Shown: positions 12,427 through 27,438, counted from the stretch's first letter. The stretch: DNA of 64,000 nucleotides from Litomosoides sigmodontis (GCA_963070105.1 OY718807.1:6428983-6492982); one strand, 5' to 3'. The notes: generated by a model not told the origin, from the letters alone. Translations and numbers: made by a program.

Positions 12427-15150
12427 TTCAGTTATTGAGAGCAATAAGCGTAGTATAATTTAATTTACTTTTTGAAATTAGTAAAATTAGCATAAATGCA
12501 CGTGTTGCTGCAAAATACAAGAACACATAAACGGTGTGAAAAAACGAATTTGGAAAATTTTAAAAATTTTCGTTTTTTTTTGCATTTTTTACTTACTTCA
12601 ACATTTGAATAATTTATTTGTACCAACCGATTTATTTCCTCCTTTTTTTCTCACACTTTTTGTAAAATATTTAGGGAAAAAGGAAGGAAGAGAAATGTTC
12701 GCTGTACTTCTACTGCACTTACTGATATTGCATATGCATAATTGAGATAAAATTAGCATTTGCGTAGAAATGAGATAGGTGAAGCATTTCAAGTTGCTCA
12801 TTTCGCAACAGTCAAAGTCGTAAATTTTGCGGTTTTTAATTTCACACCAATCTGCTTTCTTGCGTGCATCAAATGCAGTTTCTTGTAATTCCTCCCTTCT
12901 AACTCATCGCACACGCTCCTCATTGCTTTTTCATTTTCCAAAAGCATTTATGTTTAAACTTACTTCATAAGCAAAATCAATACGATGAAAAGAAAATCTT
13001 GCTTATTCACTCTTAGACTTAATCAAACGTTCGTTGCACGTTTCTTGAATGCTATTTTTTTAAAAAAAAAGAAAGGTAAATGAGTCTATTTGTTTATTTG
13101 TGTGAATTGTTTTGTTTGCTTTAGCATTATTTTCACATTCGTGCAACAAATGTATTCACTCAATGTGCAAATGAAATTATGAAAGAGCTTAAAACACTCG
13201 AACTAAGTGGAAGAAGAAGAAGCTTAAACACATGGGTCTATAATTATCATAATTATATTGCACAGCTTTCACACAAATAAATTGTTTGCAACAATAGCCA
13301 TCACGTAGTTGCAAACTAATTTTCACTTTGAAGAATTTCGCAATTCTCAACGTGCCTTCTTGAAATACGTGTAATTAAATGGTTAAATTGTAATGGAAGA
13401 AAAAAAAACACAAAAAGTAAAAAAAAAAATGAAATAACTAAAATTGCAAGAAAGATGAAGAAAAATGAATGAAAAATTGAAAGTTTCAGCTGAAAAGATA
13501 ATGAAATGAAAGTGTTCTGTTGAACAAAAAGAAATTCACTCCGTTTTGTAAAAAAAAAACCATTTCATTTTCGTTTTAATTTATTTTGCTTCATATGAAT
13601 AACTCTAACTCTCATCGGAAAATATTATCTATTTTATTGCTCCTTAAGGTGTTGAAATCATTTTGCTTCGTATTACATGTTTATCGTCCATCAAATGAAA
13701 GTCATTTTTAGTACAGAGATAGAGGGTTTTTAAATTAATAATTGAAAAAACTATCTTATTGTAAATTTGTTTAAAACTTTTCAGTTTTAAAGCTTTTATT
13801 ACAAGCAAAAAAGAAAGGCTGCTGAATTTCTGCCTGCGAAAAAACGCGATCGCATTTATGCTTAGAGGTAGAGTTTAACTTTACAACATGAGCAACTTAT
13901 AATACGAGTTCAATTTTCACCAATAGCTTATCAATTCTACCAATCAGTTGATGGTGGTATTGTAGGATGAATAACTGATAGGTTGTCGACTTTACCTTAG
14001 TTTCAGTTTAGTTTATGAAAAATCTATGTGGAATTCACTGTTCGCTTCATCATTAATCAACATTGCTATCAGCCCTACTGACTGGCTGTGATTGATTCTG
14101 ATTTGAAAACAGACATAATAGTTACCATGAAACATGAACGTGAATGAAAAAATGAAACTCCTCAAAGTTGTATTCAGTTTTGTTGAAGGATAAGTTATAA
14201 TGTTTATGTAAATTAAGGTAAGCTGAAAGAAGGAGCGGTATCATTACGTGCAATAAATGTACGTCACGTAACGACGAAAACGAATGAACATGCGTAAAAC
14301 TGTTACAGAATGAGCCCTAAAAAAGCGATAGTTGAATTCGATCATTTCTTTGCTTATGAGTTATAAAAGATATTAAGAATTACATACTGTTGCAATAGCT
14401 AATATTGTATGTGTCTCGACGTCTTACTATTCCTGTTCAAAACCGAACAATCCAACCAGTTATTCCTAATTTGCTCGATTTATTTTCTGCTTCAAATTTT
14501 TCTATGGGCAATCCAGTCTTGAAAATTTTTTCCAACCACGATTAAATAATTAGTTTCTTTTCTGCAGAGTTCAATCAATAAAATCTTAACATTTGAAATT
14601 GGTATTATCAAGTGATATGTCGATGACTTCCTTTTAATTTAGTACCAATGGATATGTTAATTTCCTTTAAATTTTTTAGAATATATGTATGTTTAAGATT
14701 TAAGCTGTCTTCAACAGATTCCTACACTGTTCTAAAATAGCATAACAAAAGTAGAGGTCTATGACACCATGAAAATGTAAAATTAAGATGAAAGTGGCTG
14801 TATACTAAGCCACTGCATATCTAAAACGAATCACTCACTAGTGCTGGAACCTACAGCGCAACAATTCCTTATTTGAGTTGCAGCTGAAGTGCGCATATTC
14901 AGCCTTCCCTTTTTTTTTCTGAGTATCTGAAAGACATAAAAATGCGTTTCGACAGTTTTTATTTTTTTTATTTTTTTTTAAAGCCTCCTATCCTTATTTG
15001 TTAAATTTTAGGGTAAGCGGAAGACCTAAAACTTGCAAAATCTTTTCACTGATCCATATAATATCTATCCTCACATCTTATCTGAAATTACTGTTATTAA
15101 ATACCAAATGAGGCATTGTCGTATCACTTCACAGCAAAAAGAAATTTATA

Positions 15151-18041
<2,891 letters not shown>

Positions 18042-19842
18042 GAAGTATCACGCAAGTATTTTTTTACCTCGCAATTTGTAAGCTGTAGAATTAGAGGTAA
18101 AATGAATTATCATTGAGTGCAGTAATAAGTGCAAAGCTGAGCTAATCACTTCACGCTTGTTAAAACCAAATTATTAGGAAACCTGTAAATCAGGCAATTA
18201 CCATTTCTGTGGCAAGTATCACTCCTTCAAGAAATCCGTGACACGGTAGCTGTAGGAGACGTGCCGGAGAATAACGAACTCTCTAAAACAACCATATCAC
18301 CATTATGCTACAACAAAAATTAACGAACGTTTCTGGTAGGAATGGGTGAGGAGAGGAAGCCAGGGATACGTGAGAAAGCAACCGTATTGCTGATGATGAG
18401 TAACTTCACGGAACATACAAAACCTAAAGCGCAACCACTCCCAAAGAATCCTACGTGCAAAATGAAAATGCGGCTCACAACGCACGTTAAAAAAGTAATA
18501 TGCAAAAACGGCATTATTTGGAAGAGGAGTGAGGTCGTTTTGTGGTTGCGTTAGTTAAGCGTGCTCGTTTTGTGATACGGATGAGGTCAACACAACCATC
18601 ACGCAAACACGGTATGCTATATTCACGTCCGTTATTTGTAGCACTGCAAAAGGTATACACTTCATAGAGCGTATATTTTTTAAGTTATTTGTTTATTTAT
18701 TTACACCTTATTTAACTTAACGTTTATCGATTACTCATTGAAAATGTGTCTTTGAAGATTGAATGTGTCTTTGAAGATTGAGATTGAAGTGATGATGGCA
18801 TCATTGAAAGTAATTTGCATTTCAACGTGACAATATTTTTCAAGCAGGCTACTTGTGCTTCCTGGCGGTGAATGCGCATTTGTCATCAAATTACAACACG
18901 TTGACTTATTTTACAAAAAGATGAAGTAGGATGACAAATCAAATGGATGGATTCTACCGTCCTTTCATAGAGTTTCGGAAGGAATTCAAGTTCTCAAGAA
19001 GAAACATTGTTTGTTGATGCTACTAAGGGCGAAACCGATCACTCAATCATTCTTCCTCATTGTTGATCGAGAAGACTGTTCGCTCAGGCGAGTGCCGATG
19101 CCGACCATTTAAATTAAATCCCTCACATGGTTGATTTTTTTACAGCTAATTTGGGGATTGATTGTTGTTGGTTGGTTCAGAAGAATTCTAGCAGTGAAAG
19201 ATGCAAATGAGTTTCCACCTGTGTAAAGCATATGAATTTACGGTAATTCATCGATCTGGTACATGAACTTAAAGGTAAATAAAGGATCAGAGATCATCTG
19301 ACATCAATCATTTCATGAAATCCTTCATCAGAAAAGAAAACAAGACATACATCCTCTGTCGAATAGTTTCTTCGCTGTGTAAGTTATTTCGCATTAATCA
19401 AGTTATTCCGGAAAACTTTGACAACGGCAATAACCACAGCTACAGTACCTAAATCAGCGCCATTACGTAGATAATTTTAAAATTTCAATTTTAGTGTCAT
19501 TGAGAATTTCTTCTTGTGCGTAATCATTTACAAAAAAGAAATTAGCGTTACAAATAGAGGTGCTGTAGTATTTTTAGCCAAACATTAGCAGTGGAGACGT
19601 AAAGAAGGAGAACGATGAACAATCAAACCTTCGTAATGCATAAAATTAAAAAACGACTTGCCGTACCTTGTCTCCAGTATCGAAATTTCTATGACAGTCA
19701 AAGATTGCATACTCTTTGAAAATAAAATTTACGAAAAGGAAATAAGTGGCGTAAATCTGCCATTCATTCACTTAATAAGGATGAAATTCAACAATAACAT
19801 TTGAAATTGACAAGTGCTATTTGTAGCTTTGAAATTTTATTC
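18042..19842. other. Intergenic, no clear gene
   Basis: Overlapping 60-70 codon frames exist on both strands around 18303-18554. None shows a domain, and I cannot link one to the Tudor gene in phase. A short direct duplication of the phrase TGTGTCTTTGAAGATTGA occurs near 18748-18783. The interval ends at the left edge of the inverted duplication. Confidence 0.45.
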
Positions 19843-20023
19843 TCACTTTGCATGTGAAAGGAATGGAGTTGCAGGGCAACAACCACTGCGGCATGAGTGT
19901 TGAAAGCTATCTGTAATAATGACCTGTCAGACTGAAATACAATTCATTTCGATAACAGACAGTTCAAAGACTGAAATCTGACGACAATGAGCATGCATAC
20001 GTCATAACGCTGTACAAAAGACA

Positions 20024-20030
20024 TATATAA
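20024..20030 (+). promoter_or_regulatory. TATA box of protease copy A
   Basis: TATATAA followed by GTGGGCCAATAC, about 325 nt before the start codon. The whole segment is repeated in arm B at 30287-30293, which supports a functional core promoter. Confidence 0.55.
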
Positions 20031-20341
20031 GTGGGCCAATACAACCCTTTCAAATCGACAGAAGCAGAAATGGGTAGTTTAATTTCAGCTTCGACGAAAC
20101 TCACTTCCTTTGCTTTCATTGACTGCTCCACTTTATTGCTAACGTAGGATTAATGAGAGACGATCGCTCGATAGTTTCCTCAAAAATCAGAAGCTCTCTG
20201 GGAGATATAAGTTCCTCAAACTTTAACTTAAATTATGAGATAAACGCCCACTCTGGCGGCAACTTTAATTACTAAAACGGAAAAGACAAGGATCAAAGAT
20301 ATCACTAAGTGCTTAGTGCAAACCTAACCTTTGCAAAATAA

Positions 20342-20347
20342 TTCCAG
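20342..20347 (+). other. Acceptor-like site 8 nt before the copy A start codon
   Basis: TTCCAG ends at 20347 and the ATG is at 20356. The same arrangement occurs in copy B (UTR exon starts at 29969). It marks either a spliced-leader trans-splice site or the end of a 5' UTR intron running from near the TATA box. I cannot choose between them. Confidence 0.5.
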
Positions 20348-20355
20348 AAGGAAAG

Positions 20356-23125
20356 ATGAAAGGCAAGCTGATAAATTTGGCGGTTATTCTTTGTTCCCTC
20401 CTGGCAGCGCCAATAATTGCTCATCATCACGTGAGACTGTATCCTGTTTATAGCAAATCCCACGTAAGTTTCCATCGACTTTAAGTTCATTCCGATGAAC
20501 ATATACTAAAATTTCTGTAGATGGCAATTAATGATTTCATGCTCACGCGTTTGGTAAAATCATGCGTGCTGTTTGTTTAGCAACATACCGGATACGCTGC
20601 AAAAGTGATGATCGGTGAACCGGAAAAACAGTTTACTGTACTTCTGGATACTGTAACGACGCTTTTTTGGGTCGCTTCTCCCAATCAACTGTAGGTTTAG
20701 TTTTTCTCCTTTTCAGATGCACAATTTTTTAATAATTTCATCAATTGACAGCAGTTCAGATTATTTTGGTCAAATTACAGACAGCCATTTTGTGTAAACA
20801 AGCAGACCTACTCATGCAGCGAATCCAGCACGTGTACTAGAATGCTCCCGAGAATAATCAAGCAATGTTATGGTTTCAGATCGGTTATTGTCTCTGAATA
20901 CAAGGATAATGTTTCGGTAATTCCTTCTTGATTCCTTTTTTCAAACTATATACAAGAAATATTGTAAGCTATAAGTATCATACCGGTTCACAACGCTCAC
21001 AGTAATAGAGCCTTGCCATATGCTCACGCGCTTCTAATTTATGAAGCACGACGATTTCCTGATGCAAGTAATTAATTTTAGGTCCCCGGTCGTACTCTGC
21101 CTGAAAAAGATTGTTTCAAAAGACCAAAAATATAATCCTTCTACTTAATAGCAGGGAATTGCATACCTCCAGCTAAACTCCACAATATTGTGACGAAAGG
21201 GAATATAAGTCCAAAGAATATTGCAATCGTTTACATTATAATCGAAATTTTACGCTTTCCACTTAGAACTTTAATTATAAAACAGCAAATTCTAAATTTT
21301 AATTTTTCACTAAGTTTGCAAAAGAAAATGAAATTTCCTTCAAACCTTTATGCAATATTTTTGACTGTTATTGAACTTATCTTCTACTTTAAACACAGTA
21401 CTGTAACGACCCAGAGATAGTGTTTCGAATAAGAAACGCCCTTCAACGATCGTTCCGGGCGCTAGCCGGATTGCTAACGGACTTGTCTTGCTCACCATAT
21501 TGCAATACGCATTATTGTTAACATTGCAACTTTATCTTCACAACCATAATTTATGCAAATTTGCTTCTTGAAATTCCATTCACAACTAGCAGTGCAAACA
21601 ATTGGCTGAATGGCTTGGTATGAAAGTGAAGTTTTCGATTTTCTCACTTTGCATATGAAAGGAACGGATTTGCAACATAATAATCACTGCGGCATGAGTG
21701 TTGAAAGCTATCTGTAATAATGACCTGTCAGACTGAAATACAATTCATTTCGATAACAGACAGTTCAAAGACTGAAATCTGACGACAATGCGCATGCTTA
21801 CGTCATAACGCTGCACAAATTCCTTCCTGATTCTTTTTTTCTAAGTATGCCCCACAAAAAACAGAAATTGACATAACTCAAATCCAATATTCTAGTAAAG
21901 AAGTCCGTCCACCCAATTTACTTGTTACTTATTTTTCCTTTCAGTTTGCTCTATTAGACGGAACACGCATAGATTTCGCAAATTCACCATTTGGTACAGT
22001 AAATTTGTTGAATTGGCCTGAACAAGAAGATTACCAAGAAATCGATGGAGTATTTGGTTTGTCGGCGCTGCATGTTCCTGACATACCGACCGGAGTTTTG
22101 GGCAGCTCCTCCTTGTTAACATGTGCTGTGGATAATCCAATCAAGAGGGCAATCCGGAAGCAAGAACTGCTTCCGTTTATTACCATTGCATTGCCACCAT
22201 TGGTAACGATTTTCACTTCATATTCCTGAAAAATCATCAATTACCACTTGGTTAACCGGAAGCCCCCGCTCCTTTCCATTCTCTCATCTCCCAGATTTAT
22301 AAGTTACGATCCAGCAAAAACAGGTAATGTTAAATTTAGGAATATGGTGAACCAGCGGTTCTAACGCTCGGTGGACATAACAATCGATTGTGCAATTTAC
22401 ACAGAGAAGTGACTGAGCCGCTTCGATATAATCCTGCGCACACTCAGATATCCGTGGCTCTCCGTGGATACGATCAGTCCCGAAATCGTTATGAATTTGA
22501 ATATAAGTCAATTAAAATGGGTAACGTATCGTTTTCCACTCAATCCATGCCAGCGTTCGCTTATCCACACGCCATAAAGCCGTACATCGGTGTTCCTAAT
22601 GAATTCCTGAATGCAGTCGTTCAAAATCACAACGCAAAGGTCAGCTACCTCACTTAACTTCAGTGATCCAACTGCTACCTCACTGCTCCAACATTTCATT
22701 TTAGTTGGATCCAACGACACAGAAATACATGGTTGACTGTCGCGAAGCGTTCGAACCATTCGAGATACACACCGAGAATAGCACATACGTCGTTGAGTCG
22801 AGACACTTCATAATCAGACATGACGTACGTTACTGTTTGCATGATTAGGCAAGCTCTCTAGTGAAGCTGTTTCCCGTTAAATGAAAACAGTACTTTTACA
22901 GTATGACAATCAAACGAGTAGTTGTTGTAGAGAAGTATTATTGCTTAGTATGATTAGTCAAGAAAATTAATTTTCCAGCAGAACGATATGCAATGCGAAC
23001 TTGCACTCAGACATCGTCCAAAGGGTTTTGAGCGATCCGTCCTGCTTGGAATACCATTCTTCCATCAATACTGTGTTACGTTGGAACCACGCTATGCACA
23101 GATTAGCTTTTCACCGATCATTTAA
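20356..23125 (+). CDS. Secreted pepsin-like (A1) protein, catalytic motifs lost, copy A
   Basis: Seven exons give 392 aa: 20356-20463, 20581-20690, 20781-20916, 21945-22202, 22340-22639, 22705-22824 and 22979-23125. Residues 1-22 form a signal peptide. The pepsin fold is recognisable from LLDTVTTLFWVAS (residues 57-69, where pepsins have DTGS-NLWV), DGVFGLS, VLTLGG and the closing LGIPFFHQYCV. The first catalytic Asp (59) is kept, but DTG reads DTV. The second DTG region (about 275-289) reads PAFAYPHAIKPYIG and has no Asp. Catalysis is therefore unlikely; a binding or decoy role is inference. Cysteines are conserved between the two copies. Intron 3 is 1028 nt against 124 nt in copy B, because it contains antisense kinase exons and a second promoter fragment. 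All intron phases agree. Confidence 0.85.
20984..21498 (-). pseudogene. 5' fragment of TTBK-like kinase inside protease intron 3
   Basis: The reverse strand carries close copies of the first two exons of the kinase found at 30620: exon 1 at 21498-21346 (51 codons) and exon 2 at 21100-20984 (39 codons). Both stay open and keep their splice sites. Downstream, where kinase exon 3 should lie, the sequence runs into the antisense of protease exon 3. The rest of the kinase is absent, so this is a truncated duplicate. Exon 2 differs from the full gene at a few codons. It could still be transcribed from the duplicated promoter on its upstream side. Confidence 0.8.
21640..21828. promoter_or_regulatory. 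Duplicate of the protease/kinase promoter block, TATA end deleted
   Basis: This matches 19843-20015 and the arm B counterpart (about 30300-30490). It stops at ACGCTGCACAAA, just before the point where the other copies continue to the TATA box. It then joins intron 3 sequence (TTCCTTCCTGATTC). That is the scar expected if exons 1-3 of a second tandem protease were deleted. Confidence 0.65.
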
Positions 23126-24761
23126 TTCAATTTGCTTCCAATTCACTTTTCACTTATGAAACTTATCTATTGCTATTAATTGAGCAGAATAAATTATCTC
23201 CAATAATCACTGCTGCTGCAATCTTTAAAAGCATATTTTCAATGAGTTGACAGCATTATCGATTGATAAACGTAAAATCACTCATACCAAGCGAAAGACA
23301 TATTCAGGTTATCGTGCGTACTGAATACAACAGAAATCCACATGAAAAATTTGCAGCTTTCTTTCTGTTATTCGGAAATGAGTCTTAAACTTTCGAACTC
23401 CACCACAATGCAATATTCTAACTGAAAATATGAAATTCAATCGATAGTGTGATATTTGAATACTTCTTATGTTCATATCTTTACGTGATAGCACCTAAAA
23501 ATCACACGACTCTTTAGTTCATTAACCAATTAATTGTGTAAAAACAGCGGAAAAGTTGAGCGAAAGGTCAATAAAACATTAGCTAATCAATCAATCAATC
23601 AGTTAATTCAGCAAAAAATCCGTTTATTATAGACAAAAGCTACCACCAATGACCTGAATTTCCATTTTTATTGCAAAGGAAATTGATGACAAAAACGTTT
23701 TCCATTTCGGTTGCTGCACGTCTGCGTTTGCGACGCATACGCGCTTGCTCTCCTTTTCTCGCATTCTAGAAATATTGCCGAAAAAGTTACCGTTATAATT
23801 ACGACTTTCATTGCCGCATCCAAACGAACGAATCGTTCCGTAAATAATAGCTCGAATCGGATTCCTACGTTTCGAACCGTATCGAATGACCCTCCTCTAT
23901 TTCTATACTCGTACACGTGGCGGTACGCTTCTCGCAGCGCTGTATTGGAAGCTCAAAGGAAGGGATTTTTCACTTTCTTTCTTCGAATATCATTAAATTA
24001 CTTTGTTCTGATCTTTTTGCGCATGGGGACGTCGGCGTTGTTTGTCCTTAGAAGAAGTGAGATAGTGTCGGCAATCGATAAAAAATTAAAAAAAAAATGC
24101 ACTGCGTTATTTAATTCCCTTTACAGCGTTCTTCTCATTGCAAATTATCCGCTCCCTAAAATGTACAGCGTCTTTGAGTGAGGAATTACGATGTAATTTG
24201 ATCTAGCAGAAATGAGTGCGAAATATGCTGAATGGGTCAGTGAGAGGAATGTAAGAATGAATTGTAGCCTGAAATAAAGCTGCTCGGAATCCTTGGAACA
24301 TTACGCAATTGCTTGAGGTCGTAATGTGTTCATCGGCGATCTTTGCATATCACTCAACGATTAGAAAAATGAATTTTTTTTAATACTTTTTTTTTGCTGT
24401 TTTCGCTTTCCGATGTTTCTTCTGCTGTCGTTTAAGTTAGCACTTAGCAACCGTCTTTCAGCTACTCATTGAGAATAAAATTAATTTCCACAACACGATC
24501 GCACTGAAATGCCTTGAGTTTGAGTGATTATTATATAAAAAATTAAGCTGAATTTTCTGAATGATTCATAGATCTCTGAATTCATAAATTATTAACAATT
24601 CATCATTTACTGCCTACGATGCTTAATCTTCCTAAAATTCATTGTAAGGAAACAGTAACTGCTAGCAAAACGCGAATATCTTTTGTTTACATTGATGCGT
24701 CCGACGATTATCGCAAATAATCTTTTTCTAATTTCCAATTTCAGGAAACTTTTCCCGAAAG
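23126..24761. other. Intergenic between arm A and chemoreceptor
   Basis: The first 150 nt still match arm B in diverged form. A CpG-rich patch at about 23700-23960 supports a 156-codon forward frame (23711-24181) and a minus-strand frame of 82 codons. Neither shows a domain, so I do not annotate them. A TTTCAG at 24738-24743 lies 18 nt before the chemoreceptor ATG and may be its trans-splice acceptor. Confidence 0.45.
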
Positions 24762-27438
24762 ATGTTTAATACTTCAGCATTGCCGGGACTTTGTGAAATG
24801 ACAGAATTAATTTACGTGAATAATTCACGGATGCGCAATGTATTTATTGTTGAATTTTTATGTAGTATATTTGCTATTTGCACAACGTTACTTACATTAT
24901 TAGCTATCATTTTCAATAAGTCATTTCATTTTAATATACGATTGTTACTGCTATGCTTTTGGGGCGCAATTATCGTTGCCTGCATAGGTATGTTCCCACA
25001 CATCGCTTTTATCAAGAAGTTGATGGAACTTTCAGCTTTTCGCTAACTCTCCATATGAATGCGTTAAAGACAGTAATTACAACATTTAATTAATTGGTCG
25101 GACCTTTTTTACATGTATAAAAAATTTTTCAATTTTATAAAAATTTAAAAATAGATATTTTTACATTTGTATTGCTGAATTTCAGGGACACTTATTAATT
25201 CATCGTACTATTTGACGGCAATTGTATTAAAGATTGGTGTGGAACGTTGCACATGGCTATCATTCACAAAATCAGACTGCATTGGTTAATTTATTTTCCG
25301 TAACTAAATGTTTTAAAATTTAACAGAAATAAAATAGCTTTCTTGCATAATTTAAACTTATCATATCCCACTCAGAAATATATTTTGTCGTAAGCTTCTC
25401 GCAGTATTGATTGAGAGCAAGAACTGAGAAGAATAATGATTGCAAGAAAACGAATAGTCGGCTAATTAGCAATTATGCAATAGAGACTGGTAACCTAGGC
25501 GGTGAAAAGTACACTTCAATTGGGCTTGCTAAAATACCGAAGTGACGTAAGCCCAATGAGGGGACGGAAGAGATGAGTGAAACAGTGAGGGTGAAGCTGA
25601 CTCTCAACCGATACATATCATGGCAGTGGTGCAGTTACGTGAGATGTGGACGGATGATTTCACTCAGTGATGGTGCAAGAGGCATACGGCGGTTGAGGTA
25701 GAGGTAGAGGGATTATGGTAACCAAGATGTCCGGTTGATCGAAATCTTAATACGTGGAGAGAACAAACGATCGGCTCTCTATGACAGCTATGTCGCATGT
25801 TTAGTTAAATATGCTGGATGGATCGTTTCGGCTAATGAGCTAATTGATAATTAAGTTGCAGCATTACGCAATGTGTATTATCTTGGCTTAGTGATGATTG
25901 TAGCATCAACGTTTTTTCTCGCAATTGAGCGAACAATTGCGACGCTTCTTTATCAGACATACGAGCGTAGTACACGTAGATGGATTAGTATATCAATGGC
26001 GTTATCACAGATAAGTTACTTTTCTCGTATCACTACTTGCTATTACAAAATTTTCACTCATCCGAACGAAGGAGCGATATTAAGTTAGCAACTTTCCTCG
26101 TTGTTTTTTTCTTTTGAAATTCTTATTTATCATCTCTCCACCTTATTTATATTTTACTAAAAAAAATAAAAAATGAAGTGGCGTTGGCATTTCCCATAAT
26201 AGCTAATTACCATTGGTACTTCAAGAACAAAGCAACGATGACTTAACTTCCCTCACACGTACGAATAAACGCTGATAAGCTACTCTACTCATTGCATTTC
26301 AGTCCTCCCTTAGCACTTCCTTCCATTCACTAATGCCTTTTCAGTGGCTTCTCATCATGCCTTTAATGTATCGTCAGAATAACAGCGAAGAACACATTGC
26401 GCCCTATTGCGCTTACGAACTGTTTAATCCACAAGTGATAGCGAATATTCAGCTCAGCGTCATTGCTATTCAAATTTCCTCATTTGTTATTATTATTGTA
26501 CTGTGGACACATAACAATAAAAAGTTGGTGAGCTGAATTTCTTAAAAAAAAAATTCAAACTTCAAGTACGCATTTCGCTTAATTCTTAAGAGGTAGTGTC
26601 TTAGATTTCCGTTTTTTTTTTTTTGAACTGAAAGAAAAAGGATGACAGTATAATCGCATTGAGTTTTGTTAATAAAAAAAAAATTATAGCGATCCAAAGA
26701 ACAGGTCAGCATGAGCAGTGTAGTGTGACTAACATAACTTTTTTGCTCGATTGAAACTTCCCGAAATATCTCGAAGTCACTGGTAATACATTTCAAAATA
26801 ACTCAGCAACTAGGGGATAAGCAAGATTTTTCGAGTTTTTCCAAGAGCGATTACTTCAAACACTTTGCTAATTGAACATTCATTCATAGCTTCATCGGAA
26901 GTCTCAGAATGAAAATATCAGTGTGCGATATCAGTTGCATGAAAACGTTTCAACCTCAAAACTGTTGGTACCACTCGTCGCTACTGTAACAGTATTGGTT
27001 CTTACCAATGCCTTACTGCATGTTCTATTACCTACACGACAAGTTGACAATTCTTGGACCATCGTCGATCAACTAATCGCATACTGTTTCTATGCTGAAA
27101 TACAGGTATAATTCACTGGTCGAATAAGACTGTTACAATTGTTCTTTCAGATCTCCTCCATCCATCCGTAGCAAAGTTAACTTCACGTCCAATTCTAGGT
27201 CTGCTTCTTGCCCAGTGCATCGATTGTCCTCGCCATTATCTTATGCCACACAAGTAAGACAATTCAAAGATCCCTTTTTCGACTGCTTGGCCTCGAATGT
27301 TCCGTAAAATTCGGTAGACAGAATTCGATTAATGCATCAGTAGATGAATTCCTTTGTCGGGCATATTTCGACCAGCTGCAGCAGCAGTGGAAGGATCTAC
27401 CCATTCCATGGAATGTTACAACGAGCAATAGTTTGTAG
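24762..27438 (+). CDS. Nematode serpentine chemoreceptor, Sra superfamily (Sre/Sra-like)
   Basis: Six exons give about 371 aa: 24762-24987, 25186-25284, 25862-26000, 26314-26527, 26908-27105 and 27199-27438. Seven hydrophobic segments can be counted. The stretch FFLAIERTIATLLYQTYE (end of TM3 and next loop) and NISVRYQLHEN before TM6 are the hallmarks that point to the Sra/Srab/Sre group. The C-terminal tail YFDQLQQQWKDLP also looks like this family. These receptors sit on sensory cilia in C. elegans and detect odours, tastants or pheromones; the ligand here is unknown. The exon 3/4 boundary is the least certain: the phase is met by a GTTATC donor and a CTTAG acceptor. It is the only gene in the loop of the inverted duplication. 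TTTCAG at 24738-24743 may mark the mRNA 5' end. Confidence 0.8.

Larger units (their letters stand above)
4716..15150. other. Gene-poor 10.4 kb intergenic region
   Basis: No open frame here exceeds about 100 codons with a protein-like composition, and no domain is visible. The stretch is AT-rich with poly-T and poly-A runs. It carries several CT/GA microsatellites (around 5990-6010, 6180-6202, 7641-7671, 8936-8963, 9586-9610) and a TA run at 12384-12424. Immediately upstream of the GPCR start it could hold that gene's promoter and 5' UTR exons. I cannot place them. Confidence 0.5.
19843..23275 (+). repeat. Inverted duplication, arm A
   Basis: This arm matches the reverse complement of 28065-31216. 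Shared parts are the promoter block (about 19843-20080), protease exons 1-3, a block at about 20917-21828, protease exons 4-7 and a more diverged 3' flank to about 23275. Relative to arm B, the block 20917-21828 sits in a different place: here inside intron 3, there upstream of the protease promoter. Similarity is patchy. Intron 2 (20691-20780) reads the same base for base as its partner, while the end of exon 3 and most of exon 4 differ widely. Confidence 0.9.

Noticed and set aside
22031..22786. Minus-strand ORFs over the arm A protease
   Set aside because: Antisense shadows. The plus-strand frames join with signal peptide and pepsin motifs; the mirrored ORFs in arm B behave the same way.
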